Positions 38,781 through 47,263 of a stretch of DNA of 64,000 nucleotides are shown here, one piece after another. The stretch's first letter is position 1. Each line of letters opens with the position of its first letter. Under the pieces are notes generated by a model that saw only the letters and a list, made by a program, of their open reading frames with translations, was not told the DNA's origin and did no database searches. Made by a program: the position numbers and the translations under genes. This stretch comes from Ignavibacteria bacterium (lineage in GTDB: Bacteria; Bacteroidota; Ignavibacteria; Ch128b): positions 1,163,231 to 1,227,230 of the forward strand of contig JABLYA010000001.1 of NCBI GenBank assembly GCA_013177855.1, given 5' to 3'.

Positions 38781-39692
38781 TCAATATCCGAAAGTTTTTA
38801 TCCAGCGAGGGTTATCTCTCCAATTTTCTCTTACTTTAACATACAATTCAAGATAAACTTCTTTACCAAGGAAATTTTCAATATCCTTTCGAGCTTTCTG
38901 TCCAATTCTTTTCAATGCCTCGCCATCTTTACCAATTATAATTTTCTTCTGTGATTCTCTTTCGACATAGATTTCAGCATTGATGTAATCTTTGCCTTTT
39001 GGTCGTTCCTTGTATTCAACCACAATAACTTCTGTTGAATAAGGAACCTCATCGCGATAAGTCTCAAAAATTTTTTCACGAATTATCTCAGCAATGAAAA
39101 ATCTTTCTGGCTCCTGACTCAAAATATCAGTCGGGAAATAAGGTGGATGAACAGGTAAGTATTTTTTAATAGTGTTTGTCAACTCTTGAACATTAAATTG
39201 ATGTAGCGCACTAACTGGAACAATCTCATCAAACTTAAATTTATCTTTCATTGAGTCAATAATTTGAAGAACTTCTTCTTTTGTAATTAAATCAATTTTG
39301 TTAATCACAAGAAAAATATTTTTCTTACCTGAAAACGGAAGCAAAAGAGGGATCAATTTGTTCTCAAAATTTTTTAAAACTTTTTCCGTCACATCAACAA
39401 CCGCTAAAATTAAATCACACTCATCTAAAGCATTGTGAATTGCTTCGACCATTTTTTGTTGAAGCAGATACTTCGGTTCAATTAAACCTGGAGTATCAAG
39501 AAAGACAATTTGCGCTTCATTATCTGAGTAGATACCTAAAATTTTTCTTCGAGTTGTTTGAGGTTTTGGAGTTGTGATGGATAGTTTAGTATTCAGAACA
39601 GCATTCATTAAAGTTGATTTTCCAACATTCGGCTCACCGAATATTGTCACGTAACCAGCTTTGTAATTTTGATTGAGGTTATCTGTATTCAT
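38781..39692 (-). CDS. era: GTPase Era
   Basis: The 303-residue GTPase binds the 16S rRNA 3' end during 30S maturation. G1 is GEPNVGKST, G3 is DTPGLIEP, G4 is NKID, and the C-terminal KH domain has GKDGEALKRIGQKARKDIE. I start at the ATG at 39692 rather than a TTG two codons upstream. It is the first gene of the long same-strand run to yihY. Confidence 0.95.
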   Translation of the reverse strand: MNTDNLNQNYKAGYVTIFGEPNVGKSTLMNAVLNTKLSITTPKPQTTRRKILGIYSDNEAQIVFLDTPGLIEPKYLLQQKMVEAIHNALDECDLILAVVDVTEKVLKNFENKLIPLLLPFSGKKNIFLVINKIDLITKEEVLQIIDSMKDKFKFDEIVPVSALHQFNVQELTNTIKKYLPVHPPYFPTDILSQEPERFFIAEIIREKIFETYRDEVPYSTEVIVVEYKERPKGKDYINAEIYVERESQKKIIIGKDGEALKRIGQKARKDIENFLGKEVYLELYVKVRENWRDNPRWIKTFGY

Positions 39693-39760
39693 TTTCAATA
39701 CACTTTATTTTAATTAGAATTTAATAAAAAGTTAATTATGATTAGTGGAATGATAAAAAA

Positions 39761-39828
39761 AGTCTGAAAAGAAGCTTCCAAGATTTAATTCATAATTAAA
39801 AACTGGAAAGACTTAAACTTTTCAGACT
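39761..39828 (-). terminator. terminator after the FKBP gene
   Basis: On the minus strand AGTCTGAAAAG and CTTTTCAGACT (39828-39818 and 39771-39761) pair over 11 bp across a long loop holding a second partial stem, and T7 follows. It separates the slyD-like gene from era. Confidence 0.7.
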
Positions 39829-39852
39829 AAAATTTAAAGTTGCAGACAAGTT

Positions 39853-40335
39853 TTAATGATGATCGTGAGGACCATGCACATGCCCGTGAGCCAACTCTTC
39901 ATCAGTTGCATCACGAACATCAACTAATTCTACTTCAAATTCCAAATTTTTGCCAGCAAGCGGATGATTAAAATCAATTGTAACTATATTTCCGTCAATT
40001 TGCTTAATTTCAAATGGCATTTGAGTTCCATCTGGAGCGCTTGTGACAAATTGCATTCCAACTTCGAGTTCAACATCAGCAGGAAAGTTTTCTTTATTAA
40101 TATGATGAACAAGATCCTCTCTATATTCACCATAAGCATCTTCTGCTGATATAAAGATATTTTTCTTTCCACCAATTAACATAGTGTCAATTTCTTCCTC
40201 GAGTTTTGGAATCACCTGTTCGTGCCCTGTCAAATATGAAAAAGGCGCTGAACCCTGAGTTGAATCGAGTAGATTACCACTCTCATCTTTTAATGTATAG
40301 TGAATGGTTACAACTTTATTTGCACCAATAGGCAT
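39853..40335 (-). CDS. SlyD-like FKBP-type peptidyl-prolyl isomerase
   Basis: The 160-residue protein has the SlyD layout: FKBP strands (VVTIHYTLKDESGNLLDST), an IF insertion (EDAYGEYREDLVHHINKENFPA) and return (FNHPLAGKNLEFEVELVDV). It ends in a His-rich tail (HGHVHGPHDHH) that could bind nickel or other metals. Such enzymes act as folding helpers in the cytoplasm. AAGGAG precedes the ATG by eight bases. Confidence 0.92.
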   Translation of the reverse strand: MPIGANKVVTIHYTLKDESGNLLDSTQGSAPFSYLTGHEQVIPKLEEEIDTMLIGGKKNIFISAEDAYGEYREDLVHHINKENFPADVELEVGMQFVTSAPDGTQMPFEIKQIDGNIVTIDFNHPLAGKNLEFEVELVDVRDATDEELAHGHVHGPHDHH

Positions 40336-40432
40336 AAAAAATTACTCCTTTAATTAAACTTAGAACTTTTTTTCATAATACTGATAAATATTCAGAAAAC
40401 AAATTTCACAAAAAATATAAAAACACAACTTT

Positions 40433-41869
40433 TTAGGTTCTCCAGAAAATTTTTAATCGTGTACACAGACTTACAAACAATGCAAGCAATATTGTAATTA
40501 TTAATCCCTTCAAAAATCCCAGCCAGGGCGTGACTGCCATCATATTTAATAGTTTCATCAAACCAGTTAACGATAGTATTGGAATAATGAAATTATTTAC
40601 ACCCGCATAAGCAATCATTGGATTCTGTCCATTGTCAATCAATAACTGAACCCATTTCTGTTTTTTGAAAACATCGATTATTATAGAGAAGAAAATTATC
40701 GTGCATATTGCAAGTCCCGATGTAATGAAGTAATAACTTAAAGTTGCTTTGTCTTTTTTAATTCCTCCTTCGTAAGGTTCGAAGAATAATCCAAGCACAA
40801 GCCAGTAAATTGCCCAGTAAAATAACTCAAGATAAAGTCTTTCATTTGACGAGATGGGATTTTTCATCAAATAATAAGTCAAAAAAAGTAAAACAAAAGT
40901 TAATATTGTTGTCTCGATTAACCAGCGATTATACAAACCCACAAGTAATTCAAACACGAAGAAGAACATAAGAAAAGCGATGAAAATATATTGAACTCTT
41001 GACCAACCTTTTTCATTCTTTTCATCTCTGGTTTTCATCCACTTCAATAAAATGTCGCCGGCAATAGTGCCTGGGATCACAATGAATAAATATTGCAGAT
41101 AATATAATCTATACATCCACGGAATTGGAGAGTAATTCCAGATTTGACTTACCCATCCTTCAATTTGATTTGGCATATTAGAAAGTCGAATGGCGATTAA
41201 AATACCCAGAAGACCTAACCTTACCAATAAATTGGATCGCGTTATCAACCAGATAAAAGATCCAAACACTGCCATATTTGTTAAAACCACAATAATGATA
41301 TCACTTCTATATAATGAAAATCCAGAGCCATCGGGATACTTCAAATTAAATAATAAGAGCAAAGCAGAGATCCATCCAACTAACCTTAAACCAATCTTAA
41401 ACCACATATTCCAATTTTCAGGAAGACGAGTATAAATTGGGAAGCACAAAAAGAAAGCCAGTAAAGCAATTAAGAAAGTTTCGGTTGTTGGCGATTTACT
41501 TATAACATATGGTCTTATTGCTTGAACATAAAGAGCAAAAAATCCGAGCAAAAATCCTCTTTCAAGAATTGACAGACTAATTTTCCATTTTGACACACCG
41601 CTTTCCAGTCTTCTTGAAAGCGCAAGCGGAAAAGCTGCACCCATTGCAAAAAGAAAAAATGGAAAAACTAAATCAACCCATGTAATACCAGGTAAAGTTG
41701 GGATCCACTTATGTTCTGGCGGCGGAACTTGTGCATGATACATCCACGCAGGTAAAGTATTGGTGTGAAAAGGAATTTGTCCAGAAAGAATCATTGTTAA
41801 AATTGCGAAGCCTCTTAATGCGTCGAGCGCAAGAGCTCGCTTGCTTGTTATATTTATTTTCGTTTCCAT
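40433..41869 (-). CDS. DUF5009-type polytopic membrane protein (heparan-alpha-glucosaminide acetyltransferase-like)
   Basis: The 478-residue protein has LALDALRGFAILTMILSGQIP near residue 13 and TWVDLVFPFFLFAMGAAFPLALSRR near 64, the start of the DUF5009 / HGSNAT-like acyltransferase superfamily, followed by about eleven helices. HGSNAT homologues transfer acetyl groups across membranes. It may acetylate a glycan, but the substrate is unknown. The gene is flanked by unrelated ones. Confidence 0.8.
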   Translation of the reverse strand: METKINITSKRALALDALRGFAILTMILSGQIPFHTNTLPAWMYHAQVPPPEHKWIPTLPGITWVDLVFPFFLFAMGAAFPLALSRRLESGVSKWKISLSILERGFLLGFFALYVQAIRPYVISKSPTTETFLIALLAFFLCFPIYTRLPENWNMWFKIGLRLVGWISALLLLFNLKYPDGSGFSLYRSDIIIVVLTNMAVFGSFIWLITRSNLLVRLGLLGILIAIRLSNMPNQIEGWVSQIWNYSPIPWMYRLYYLQYLFIVIPGTIAGDILLKWMKTRDEKNEKGWSRVQYIFIAFLMFFFVFELLVGLYNRWLIETTILTFVLLFLTYYLMKNPISSNERLYLELFYWAIYWLVLGLFFEPYEGGIKKDKATLSYYFITSGLAICTIIFFSIIIDVFKKQKWVQLLIDNGQNPMIAYAGVNNFIIPILSLTGLMKLLNMMAVTPWLGFLKGLIITILLALFVSLCTRLKIFWRT

Positions 41870-42011
41870 AAATAATCCAAATTTTTTACAAATTATCTTA
41901 TTAAGCTTAATCTTTCCAGCAACTTTTTTTATAAAGCAATTTTTCTAACAAAAGCACTTGATTTGAAGAAAAATCAATAATGTTCTAAGTTGAAAGAAAA
42001 AGGAGTGCAAA

Positions 42012-42743
42012 ATGATCTCAGATAATAAATACATCGTTCCATCTCTCATCGTTTCAATATTTTTTATTCTTGCTACGCTGATTATCAGTGAAACATGGCG
42101 AAATCACACAAGGACTAATCAAACGATTACCGTTACTGGTTCAGCAAAAAAATTAATCATTTCAGATTTAGGGATTTTGAAAATTACATTAACATCAACA
42201 GGAAACACCCAACAGGAAGCATTTAAAAATTTAAATCGACAGACTCCAATTCTTAAAGAATTTTTAACTAACAATGGAATAAGCCTCGATTCAATTGATG
42301 AAAAGAATCCATCAAGTTACCCTGTTTATGAAATTAGTTCATCAGGTTATCAAACAAATAAAATTTTATATTTTGTTTATTCTCAAAATTTTGATGTGCT
42401 TTCAAAAGATGTAGAAAAAATTAAAAAGCTTTCAATGGATTTGTCTCAACTCTTAGAGAAAGGTTTAAACTTTCAGCAAATTCAACCTGAATATCATTAC
42501 ACGAAACTTGGAGATTTAAAAATTGAAATTCAGGCAGAGGCAGCAAAAGATGCAATGGAACGAGCAAAGAGAATTGCAGAGTCGACGGGAAGTAGACTTG
42601 GAAATTTGAGGAGTGCAAGAATGGGAGTTCTTCAAATTACACCAAAGTTCTCGAATATGATTTCAGATTACGGGATTAATGATCTATCATCAATTGAAAA
42701 AGAAATAACTGCTGTGGTAAATGCGTCGTTTGAAATTAAGTGA
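42012..42743 (+). CDS. SIMPL (DUF541) domain protein
   Basis: The 243-residue protein has one N-terminal hydrophobic helix (residues 10-27). The SIMPL fold follows: ITVTGSAKKLIISDLGILKITL, EFLTNNGISLDSI, and AAKDAMERAKRIAESTGSRLGNLRSARMGVLQITP. Members are periplasmic or surface proteins of unclear role. AGGAG precedes the ATG. It converges on the SecB-like gene with nine bases between. Confidence 0.88.
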   Translation: MISDNKYIVPSLIVSIFFILATLIISETWRNHTRTNQTITVTGSAKKLIISDLGILKITLTSTGNTQQEAFKNLNRQTPILKEFLTNNGISLDSIDEKNPSSYPVYEISSSGYQTNKILYFVYSQNFDVLSKDVEKIKKLSMDLSQLLEKGLNFQQIQPEYHYTKLGDLKIEIQAEAAKDAMERAKRIAESTGSRLGNLRSARMGVLQITPKFSNMISDYGINDLSSIEKEITAVVNASFEIK

Positions 42744-42752
42744 GATATGTTT

Positions 42753-43187
42753 TTACTTAACTTTAAAGAGTGGGAGTGTTAAAGGTGGTACATTCATTCT
42801 CATAGTGATATTATTAACAAACTCTCTAAAATAAGGCCAGGTATTCAACTTTAAATTTATTTCCTTATAAATATTAAAGAAATCCTCAGAAAATTTTTCT
42901 TTTGATGTTAATCTGACTAAAAAAGTTACCTCTATCTGAATAAATCTTGATTTGGAATTTTTTTGTCGTGCATCAAGAGTATATTTTTGAAAAATCAAAA
43001 CTTCTTCATCCGCTTCTTTAATCTTAAAATCTTCTTTTGAATTAATCGAAATGTTCAATTCCTTTGGTGACTTTATTTCGTGATTTAAATAACATTTTGC
43101 CTCCTTAAGTATAATTGAATTTAATTCTAAACCTTCTAATGTTTTTTTATAGTCCTCGGGAGAAATTTTTATTCTACTTTCACTCAT
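42753..43187 (-). CDS. SecB-like chaperone of a toxin-antitoxin-chaperone module
   Basis: The 144-residue protein ends with WPYFREFVNNITMRMNVPPLTLPLFK (about residues 117-142). This is the characteristic SecB C-terminal helix and loop. The upstream half is diverged (RFIQIEVTFLVRLTS strand region). It lies three bases downstream of an extended HicB gene, not in a sec locus. This matches SecB-like proteins that assist toxin-antitoxin systems (TAC, described for HigBA in Mycobacterium tuberculosis). It would bind the antitoxin tail to allow folding and toxin control. The assignment of fold is fairly firm; the TAC role is inferred from position. Confidence 0.78.
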   Translation of the reverse strand: MSESRIKISPEDYKKTLEGLELNSIILKEAKCYLNHEIKSPKELNISINSKEDFKIKEADEEVLIFQKYTLDARQKNSKSRFIQIEVTFLVRLTSKEKFSEDFFNIYKEINLKLNTWPYFREFVNNITMRMNVPPLTLPLFKVK

Positions 43188-43190
43188 TTT

Positions 43191-43736
43191 TTAACCCGCT
43201 TTCAAATAACTTTCTCTTTTGTCTTTTACTGATTTTATCTCAGAAAATAAACTAGAATAGGATTTAAACTCGAAATTCAAATCATAATTTGTTTCGGTTA
43301 CTTGATGAGCATATTTGTAGAATACTTCAAAGAATTCATCAACTTTTTGTTCAAAAGTATCAATATAAAGTGCTTTTGTTAATAAATAATTTATATACTG
43401 ATTCAAACTAATATCATTTTCTTTCGCTTTTTTAATCAAAGCTTTATGAAGCTCTTTTGGAATACGCACTAAAAATCTTCCACTAACATTCCCCAGATCT
43501 TCGATTTGAGCGGGCTCAGGGATTGGGATTCCTTTTCGGAATAATTCTTTAATGTATTCGTCTTTTAATTTTAAAACATTACTAATTGCTTCTTCAGCAG
43601 TAGCTCCATCCGATACAACCGCCAATTTACCAAGCGCGGGAATAGAAGCAGAATACCCGCCACCTTCGTCTTCTGGTATCTTTATAACCTCAATTGGATA
43701 ATTTAAGTTTAAATAATATTCTAACTTTTTCTTCAC
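43191..43736 (-). CDS. hicB: HicB-type antitoxin with long C-terminal extension
   Basis: The 181-residue protein has an N-terminal HicB-like domain (about 12-75, YPIEVIKIPEDEGGGYSASIPALG ... GATAEEAISNV). A ribbon-helix-helix DNA-binding domain follows at 86-123 (SGRFLVRIPKELHKALIKKAKENDISLNQYINYLL). A tail of about 58 residues (124-181) is rich in Phe and Tyr (EFFEVFYKYAHQ, YDLNFEFKSYSSLF). The tail is longer than in ordinary HicB and is a candidate chaperone-addiction segment. The start is GTG, overlapping the hicA stop as GTGA. Confidence 0.85.
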   Translation of the reverse strand: MKKKLEYYLNLNYPIEVIKIPEDEGGGYSASIPALGKLAVVSDGATAEEAISNVLKLKDEYIKELFRKGIPIPEPAQIEDLGNVSGRFLVRIPKELHKALIKKAKENDISLNQYINYLLTKALYIDTFEQKVDEFFEVFYKYAHQVTETNYDLNFEFKSYSSLFSEIKSVKDKRESYLKAG

Positions 43737-44029
43737 TGTTTTAATTCCTCGATTTGTTTAATCACATCACATAATTTTTTAATGTAAAAATGTTTAATAA
43801 ACTGTCCTTTCGAAACAGGAATAGTCATAAAACCTTCGGGGCCAAACACACTTGGACGTTCTTTAAAGAATGGATGATAAATTCTATAATTATGCGATCC
43901 TGATATTTCCCCGAATGTCCAACTATTAGGAAAAAAGTAATTAAGAATTGACTCAAGTTCTTCTTTTCTAACATTTTGCTTATAGGCTGGATTGCAAAGT
44001 TTTTTAAGTAATTTTTCAATTTTAGACAT
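43733..44029 (-). CDS. hicA: HicA-type mRNA interferase toxin
   Basis: The 98-residue protein has the HicA core: a strand and turn with GSHNYRIYHP (residues 44-53, His46 the presumed catalytic residue), then FMTIPVSKGQFIKHFYIKKLCDVIK, where the usual VPVH-GKEL-x-G-x-L region lies. HicA cleaves mRNA and is neutralised by HicB. It is somewhat longer than typical HicA (~60-90). It is the first gene of the module, 21 bases from a perfect 16-bp palindrome. Confidence 0.83.
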   Translation of the reverse strand: MSKIEKLLKKLCNPAYKQNVRKEELESILNYFFPNSWTFGEISGSHNYRIYHPFFKERPSVFGPEGFMTIPVSKGQFIKHFYIKKLCDVIKQIEELKQ

Positions 44030-44049
44030 GAAAATTATTCTTTACGAAT

Positions 44050-44065
44050 ATACTATATATAGTAT
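44050..44065 (-). promoter_or_regulatory. palindromic operator upstream of hicAB-secB
   Basis: ATACTATATATAGTAT is a perfect 16-bp palindrome starting 21 bases upstream of the hicA ATG. This is where the ribbon-helix-helix domain of HicB should bind to autoregulate the module. It is also AT-rich enough to include the -10 region. Confidence 0.6.
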
Positions 44066-44080
44066 CATTTAACAAGCCTT

Positions 44081-44530
44081 TTATGGTTCGCTCATTTTCA
44101 AAATTGGCTTTGAATTGATGTAATTGTAAAGTGTCTCTATGGTCTCATCTTTTATATTAAGGTCAGCCTGAAGCAAATCGCGCATTGAGACTACACCTTT
44201 AAGTTTATCTCCCGATTTAACTATTATGTGCCGAATATTTGCTGTCTTCATCTTTGAAAGGCATTCTAAGTATGTTTCATCCTCATCAGAAATAATTAAA
44301 TTAATTGTCATTACTTCTTCGACTTTTGTTTTATCGGGATCTTTTCCTGCAGCAACAACTCTTTGAAGCAAATCTCGTTCAGAGAATACTCCGACTAACT
44401 TGTCTCCATCGAGAACCGGGACAAGTCCAATTTTATTTTGAGCCATATACTCGCTTACCTGGCGGATGGTAAAATCTTTTTGCACTGAAAGAATTGGACG
44501 GTCACTAATAATTTCTTTTAAAGTTTTCAT
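44081..44530 (-). CDS. tandem CBS-domain protein
   Basis: The 149-residue protein contains two CBS motifs (about 12-60 and 75-130): TIRQVSEYMAQNKIGLVPVLDGDKLVGVFSERDLL and TYLECLSKMKTANIRHIIVKSGDKLKGVVSMRDLL. CBS pairs bind adenine nucleotides and often sense energy state; a partner is not evident. GGAGG precedes the ATG. Confidence 0.9.
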   Translation of the reverse strand: MKTLKEIISDRPILSVQKDFTIRQVSEYMAQNKIGLVPVLDGDKLVGVFSERDLLQRVVAAGKDPDKTKVEEVMTINLIISDEDETYLECLSKMKTANIRHIIVKSGDKLKGVVSMRDLLQADLNIKDETIETLYNYINSKPILKMSEP

Positions 44531-44557
44531 TTAGCCCTCCTTTTTTGGTTTTAAGAT

Positions 44558-45652
44558 TTATTTAATTGATTCATATTGCTGAAAGAGCTTACCCCACTCA
44601 GTTTCGTTTAACCATCGCTTAAATACTTTTTTATCCTTAAATGGCCATCGGTAATAGTCATGATAAAATTCTGAACCAAAAATGAATAAATGAACAAGTG
44701 GAGTTCTAAAGAAGAAATTTTGAATTGACTTTAATGGACCAAACCACAATAAATCTCCAACCATACTTGCACCATTATCACCAACAAAGAAATTCCAATT
44801 TTCATTAGAAACATCGTCACCCACAATTTCAATGTCTTGCGGGCGGCCTATTCCAAGTCCCAACTCATCAGCTACACGAATATATTCAATGCTCATCGGG
44901 TCAAAGCCCATCATCTTTGCTGCAACTGCATCAATTGCAACTTGATCTCCGCTTGCCAATATCACATTCTTTACAACTGGAATCATTGTTCGTGGTCCTG
45001 GACCATTACCTGCAGTTGTTCCATCCATTACAGCAAAAATTCCAGTATGAATTTCCTTTTGAATTTGAAGCAAGTCAACAAGTGTTTTATGTATCCAGGA
45101 ATGTGTGTAATGTCTTTTTGTATTCAATAAACCACCGAAAGCATTTTTCATTGCACCGGTTGTTGTCGTGTAAATATGACATTTAACAGTTGGAAGATGA
45201 ACTATATTTTTTCCAATGAAATAATCAGGAATACGAATTCCTTCAGGATAAATGTGATCAAGTACAAGCATCTTTGCTTTAGGCTCGTACTTAATCCATT
45301 TCATATCTTCATCACGGAAGTTGAATAGAACCGGAATATTATATTTTTTAAAGATTGGTTTGTATTTGTTCAAATCTTCGCCTTTGAAAGCATCTGTCAC
45401 TACAGTTTTATTTTGCACACAAACTAAATCGTTATAACCGAATCTTCTTAATCCAAGAATTGACCCTTCCAATTGCCAGGGAGTTGTGTTTGCTGCAGGG
45501 AATGGATAATGCCAGGATATGTTGTCTTTCAATATGGTTGTCGCGGATTTATCCAGATATTTTTCAACTTCTGCTAGTTCAAGTAATTTTTGATAATCTT
45601 CAAGTACAGTTTTTGGACTTGTCCTGAGGACAGCAACTTTTGATTTACTCAT
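44558..45652 (-). CDS. DUF362 domain protein
   Basis: The 364-residue protein has the DUF362 pattern: TTILKDNISWHYPFPAANTTPWQLEG near the N-terminus, NIVHLPTVKCHIYTTTTGAMKNAFGG near 149-174 and FAVMDGTTAGNGPGPRTMIPVVKNVILAS near 208-236. DUF362 proteins are of uncertain function, often with Fe-S cluster links; no ferredoxin CX2C motif is present in this one. It precedes the CBS gene on the same strand. Confidence 0.82.
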   Translation of the reverse strand: MSKSKVAVLRTSPKTVLEDYQKLLELAEVEKYLDKSATTILKDNISWHYPFPAANTTPWQLEGSILGLRRFGYNDLVCVQNKTVVTDAFKGEDLNKYKPIFKKYNIPVLFNFRDEDMKWIKYEPKAKMLVLDHIYPEGIRIPDYFIGKNIVHLPTVKCHIYTTTTGAMKNAFGGLLNTKRHYTHSWIHKTLVDLLQIQKEIHTGIFAVMDGTTAGNGPGPRTMIPVVKNVILASGDQVAIDAVAAKMMGFDPMSIEYIRVADELGLGIGRPQDIEIVGDDVSNENWNFFVGDNGASMVGDLLWFGPLKSIQNFFFRTPLVHLFIFGSEFYHDYYRWPFKDKKVFKRWLNETEWGKLFQQYESIK

Positions 45653-45754
45653 ATTTGTGAGTTCTCCTTTTTATTAAAGATATTAAATTTTATGATTTTT
45701 AAAAATCTAATTTTTATCAGCGTCCTATTAATTAAAAAAATACGCTCAATAAGT

Positions 45755-47170
45755 CTACTTTTTACTTTTCCAGAGATTTGAGTATTTCCTTGTTAAATTT
45801 AAATAACGATTTTTATATTTTTTTGAAGGTTCAATGTAAGTGTGTTCCCACCATTCGTTCCAGGAGGTTATGAAAATCAAATCTGGATTGGAGTTAATTG
45901 CTGTTTTGAAAGTTTCTTCAAAATATTTACCTGAGTTTCGTTCTTTAAAAATTCCTTTTCTTTTTGGAATTCTTCTTTCGTCATAACCGGGCTGAACTGT
46001 TGCTGCCCATATTTTTCTGCCCATACCGAAGAGATGATAGTTCTTGACAATTTCCGATACTTGTTGATATTCCTTTTGCAGATCATCTATCAAAACAATT
46101 CCGTATTGATGAATGCCATCGAAAATTTCAAGGTTTGAAATATCGTAACCCATCCCAATAAAAGTTGCTTCAAGATTTTCTTTCTTGAGAGAAGAAATAA
46201 TTTTTCTCCACCGCGCTATATCCATTTCATTCGATGCCCAAATTACAATCAATGGCTTTCCCAAAATGTTGATGAAAGATTTATCACTGCCATAAGTCTG
46301 AATTAAATATTTTAAATGATTATAAATTTCTTCATCATCTCTTGGTCCTTTTTCGGTTAATGTTTCATAATAAATAGCTGTTTTGAAATTAAGTTTATTG
46401 CAGAGTTTTAATAACTTCTTAAAGTTCTGATCTGAATATGAATTTGGGCCATCCCAGGATGTAATAAATCCATCAATCCCGTTTGCCTTTGCAAGTTTGA
46501 TCTGATTTGTAATTGTCTTTTCATCATCGGAGGAATAAAAGTTTAATGGTTGATCATCCAGAGGAAAAATCTTCCAATTATCCTTTGTATACCATAGATA
46601 ATAAAAGGCAAGAACTAATTTAGGAATTTTAACAGTCTGAACTTTTTCAGGAAGATATACATAATTTGAGTCAAAATTGAAGATAACTTGATTGGTTATT
46701 TTGTTTTCACTTAAATCTTCAAGAATTTTTTGAGTATGATTGAAAGCGTGAATTTGTTCAAACTGAAAATCTTTTTTTACCAGAATTTTCACATTCGTTT
46801 CACCGAGTTCTCCGCGCAAAAGAGAATAGCTCCATTTTTCATCTTTATCAGTTTTGATTAGATAATCCACTAAAATTTTTGAAGATTGATCTTGATTAAG
46901 AATTTTCTGAGCGAGTTTGATTTTATCATAAAAAACCTGGAACTCTGGATTTTTCCCCTCGACAGCAAAAACCCTCATTGTTTTTATTTGTGCAAAATTT
47001 TCCCACCTGAGAATTGTCCAATCTGAAGATGTTGAAATTTCAACTCTAATGTAGACAAGAGTTTCTTTTGATGGCTTCTTTTTTACTTGAGCAAACGAAA
47101 ATTGAAAATTCAGAAAAGATAAAACAATAAGGAAAAGTTTAAAGGCTTTTGAAGGGAACTTAAAATTCAT
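45755..47170 (-). CDS. exported glycoside hydrolase, GH99/WbsX-like
   Basis: The 471-residue protein has a signal peptide (MNFKFPSKAFKLFLIVLSFLNFQFSFAQ). A TIM-barrel begins near 185 (LVLAFYYLWYTKDNWKIFP) and continues through GIDGFITSWDGPN and LIFITSWNEWWEHTYIEPS near 440. The SWNEW-x-E-x-T-IEP pattern is that of GH99 endo-mannosidase-like and WbsX proteins. It probably acts on a surface or external glycan. The first ~180 residues are unassigned. Confidence 0.78.
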   Translation of the reverse strand: MNFKFPSKAFKLFLIVLSFLNFQFSFAQVKKKPSKETLVYIRVEISTSSDWTILRWENFAQIKTMRVFAVEGKNPEFQVFYDKIKLAQKILNQDQSSKILVDYLIKTDKDEKWSYSLLRGELGETNVKILVKKDFQFEQIHAFNHTQKILEDLSENKITNQVIFNFDSNYVYLPEKVQTVKIPKLVLAFYYLWYTKDNWKIFPLDDQPLNFYSSDDEKTITNQIKLAKANGIDGFITSWDGPNSYSDQNFKKLLKLCNKLNFKTAIYYETLTEKGPRDDEEIYNHLKYLIQTYGSDKSFINILGKPLIVIWASNEMDIARWRKIISSLKKENLEATFIGMGYDISNLEIFDGIHQYGIVLIDDLQKEYQQVSEIVKNYHLFGMGRKIWAATVQPGYDERRIPKRKGIFKERNSGKYFEETFKTAINSNPDLIFITSWNEWWEHTYIEPSKKYKNRYLNLTRKYSNLWKSKK

Positions 47171-47192
47171 TTCTTCGACCTTTTTCCAAAAA

Positions 47193-47224
47193 TAAAAAGT
47201 GGTTGAGTTTTACCCAACCACTTT
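47193..47224 (-). terminator. rho-independent terminator after trxB
   Basis: On the minus strand AAAGTGGTTG (47224-47215) pairs with CAACCACTTT (47205-47196) over 10 bp and is followed by TTATTTTT. It lies 40 bases past the trxB stop. Confidence 0.8.
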
Positions 47225-47263
47225 ACAAATAAAGCAATTCAGAAAATTAATTTTCAGATTTGA

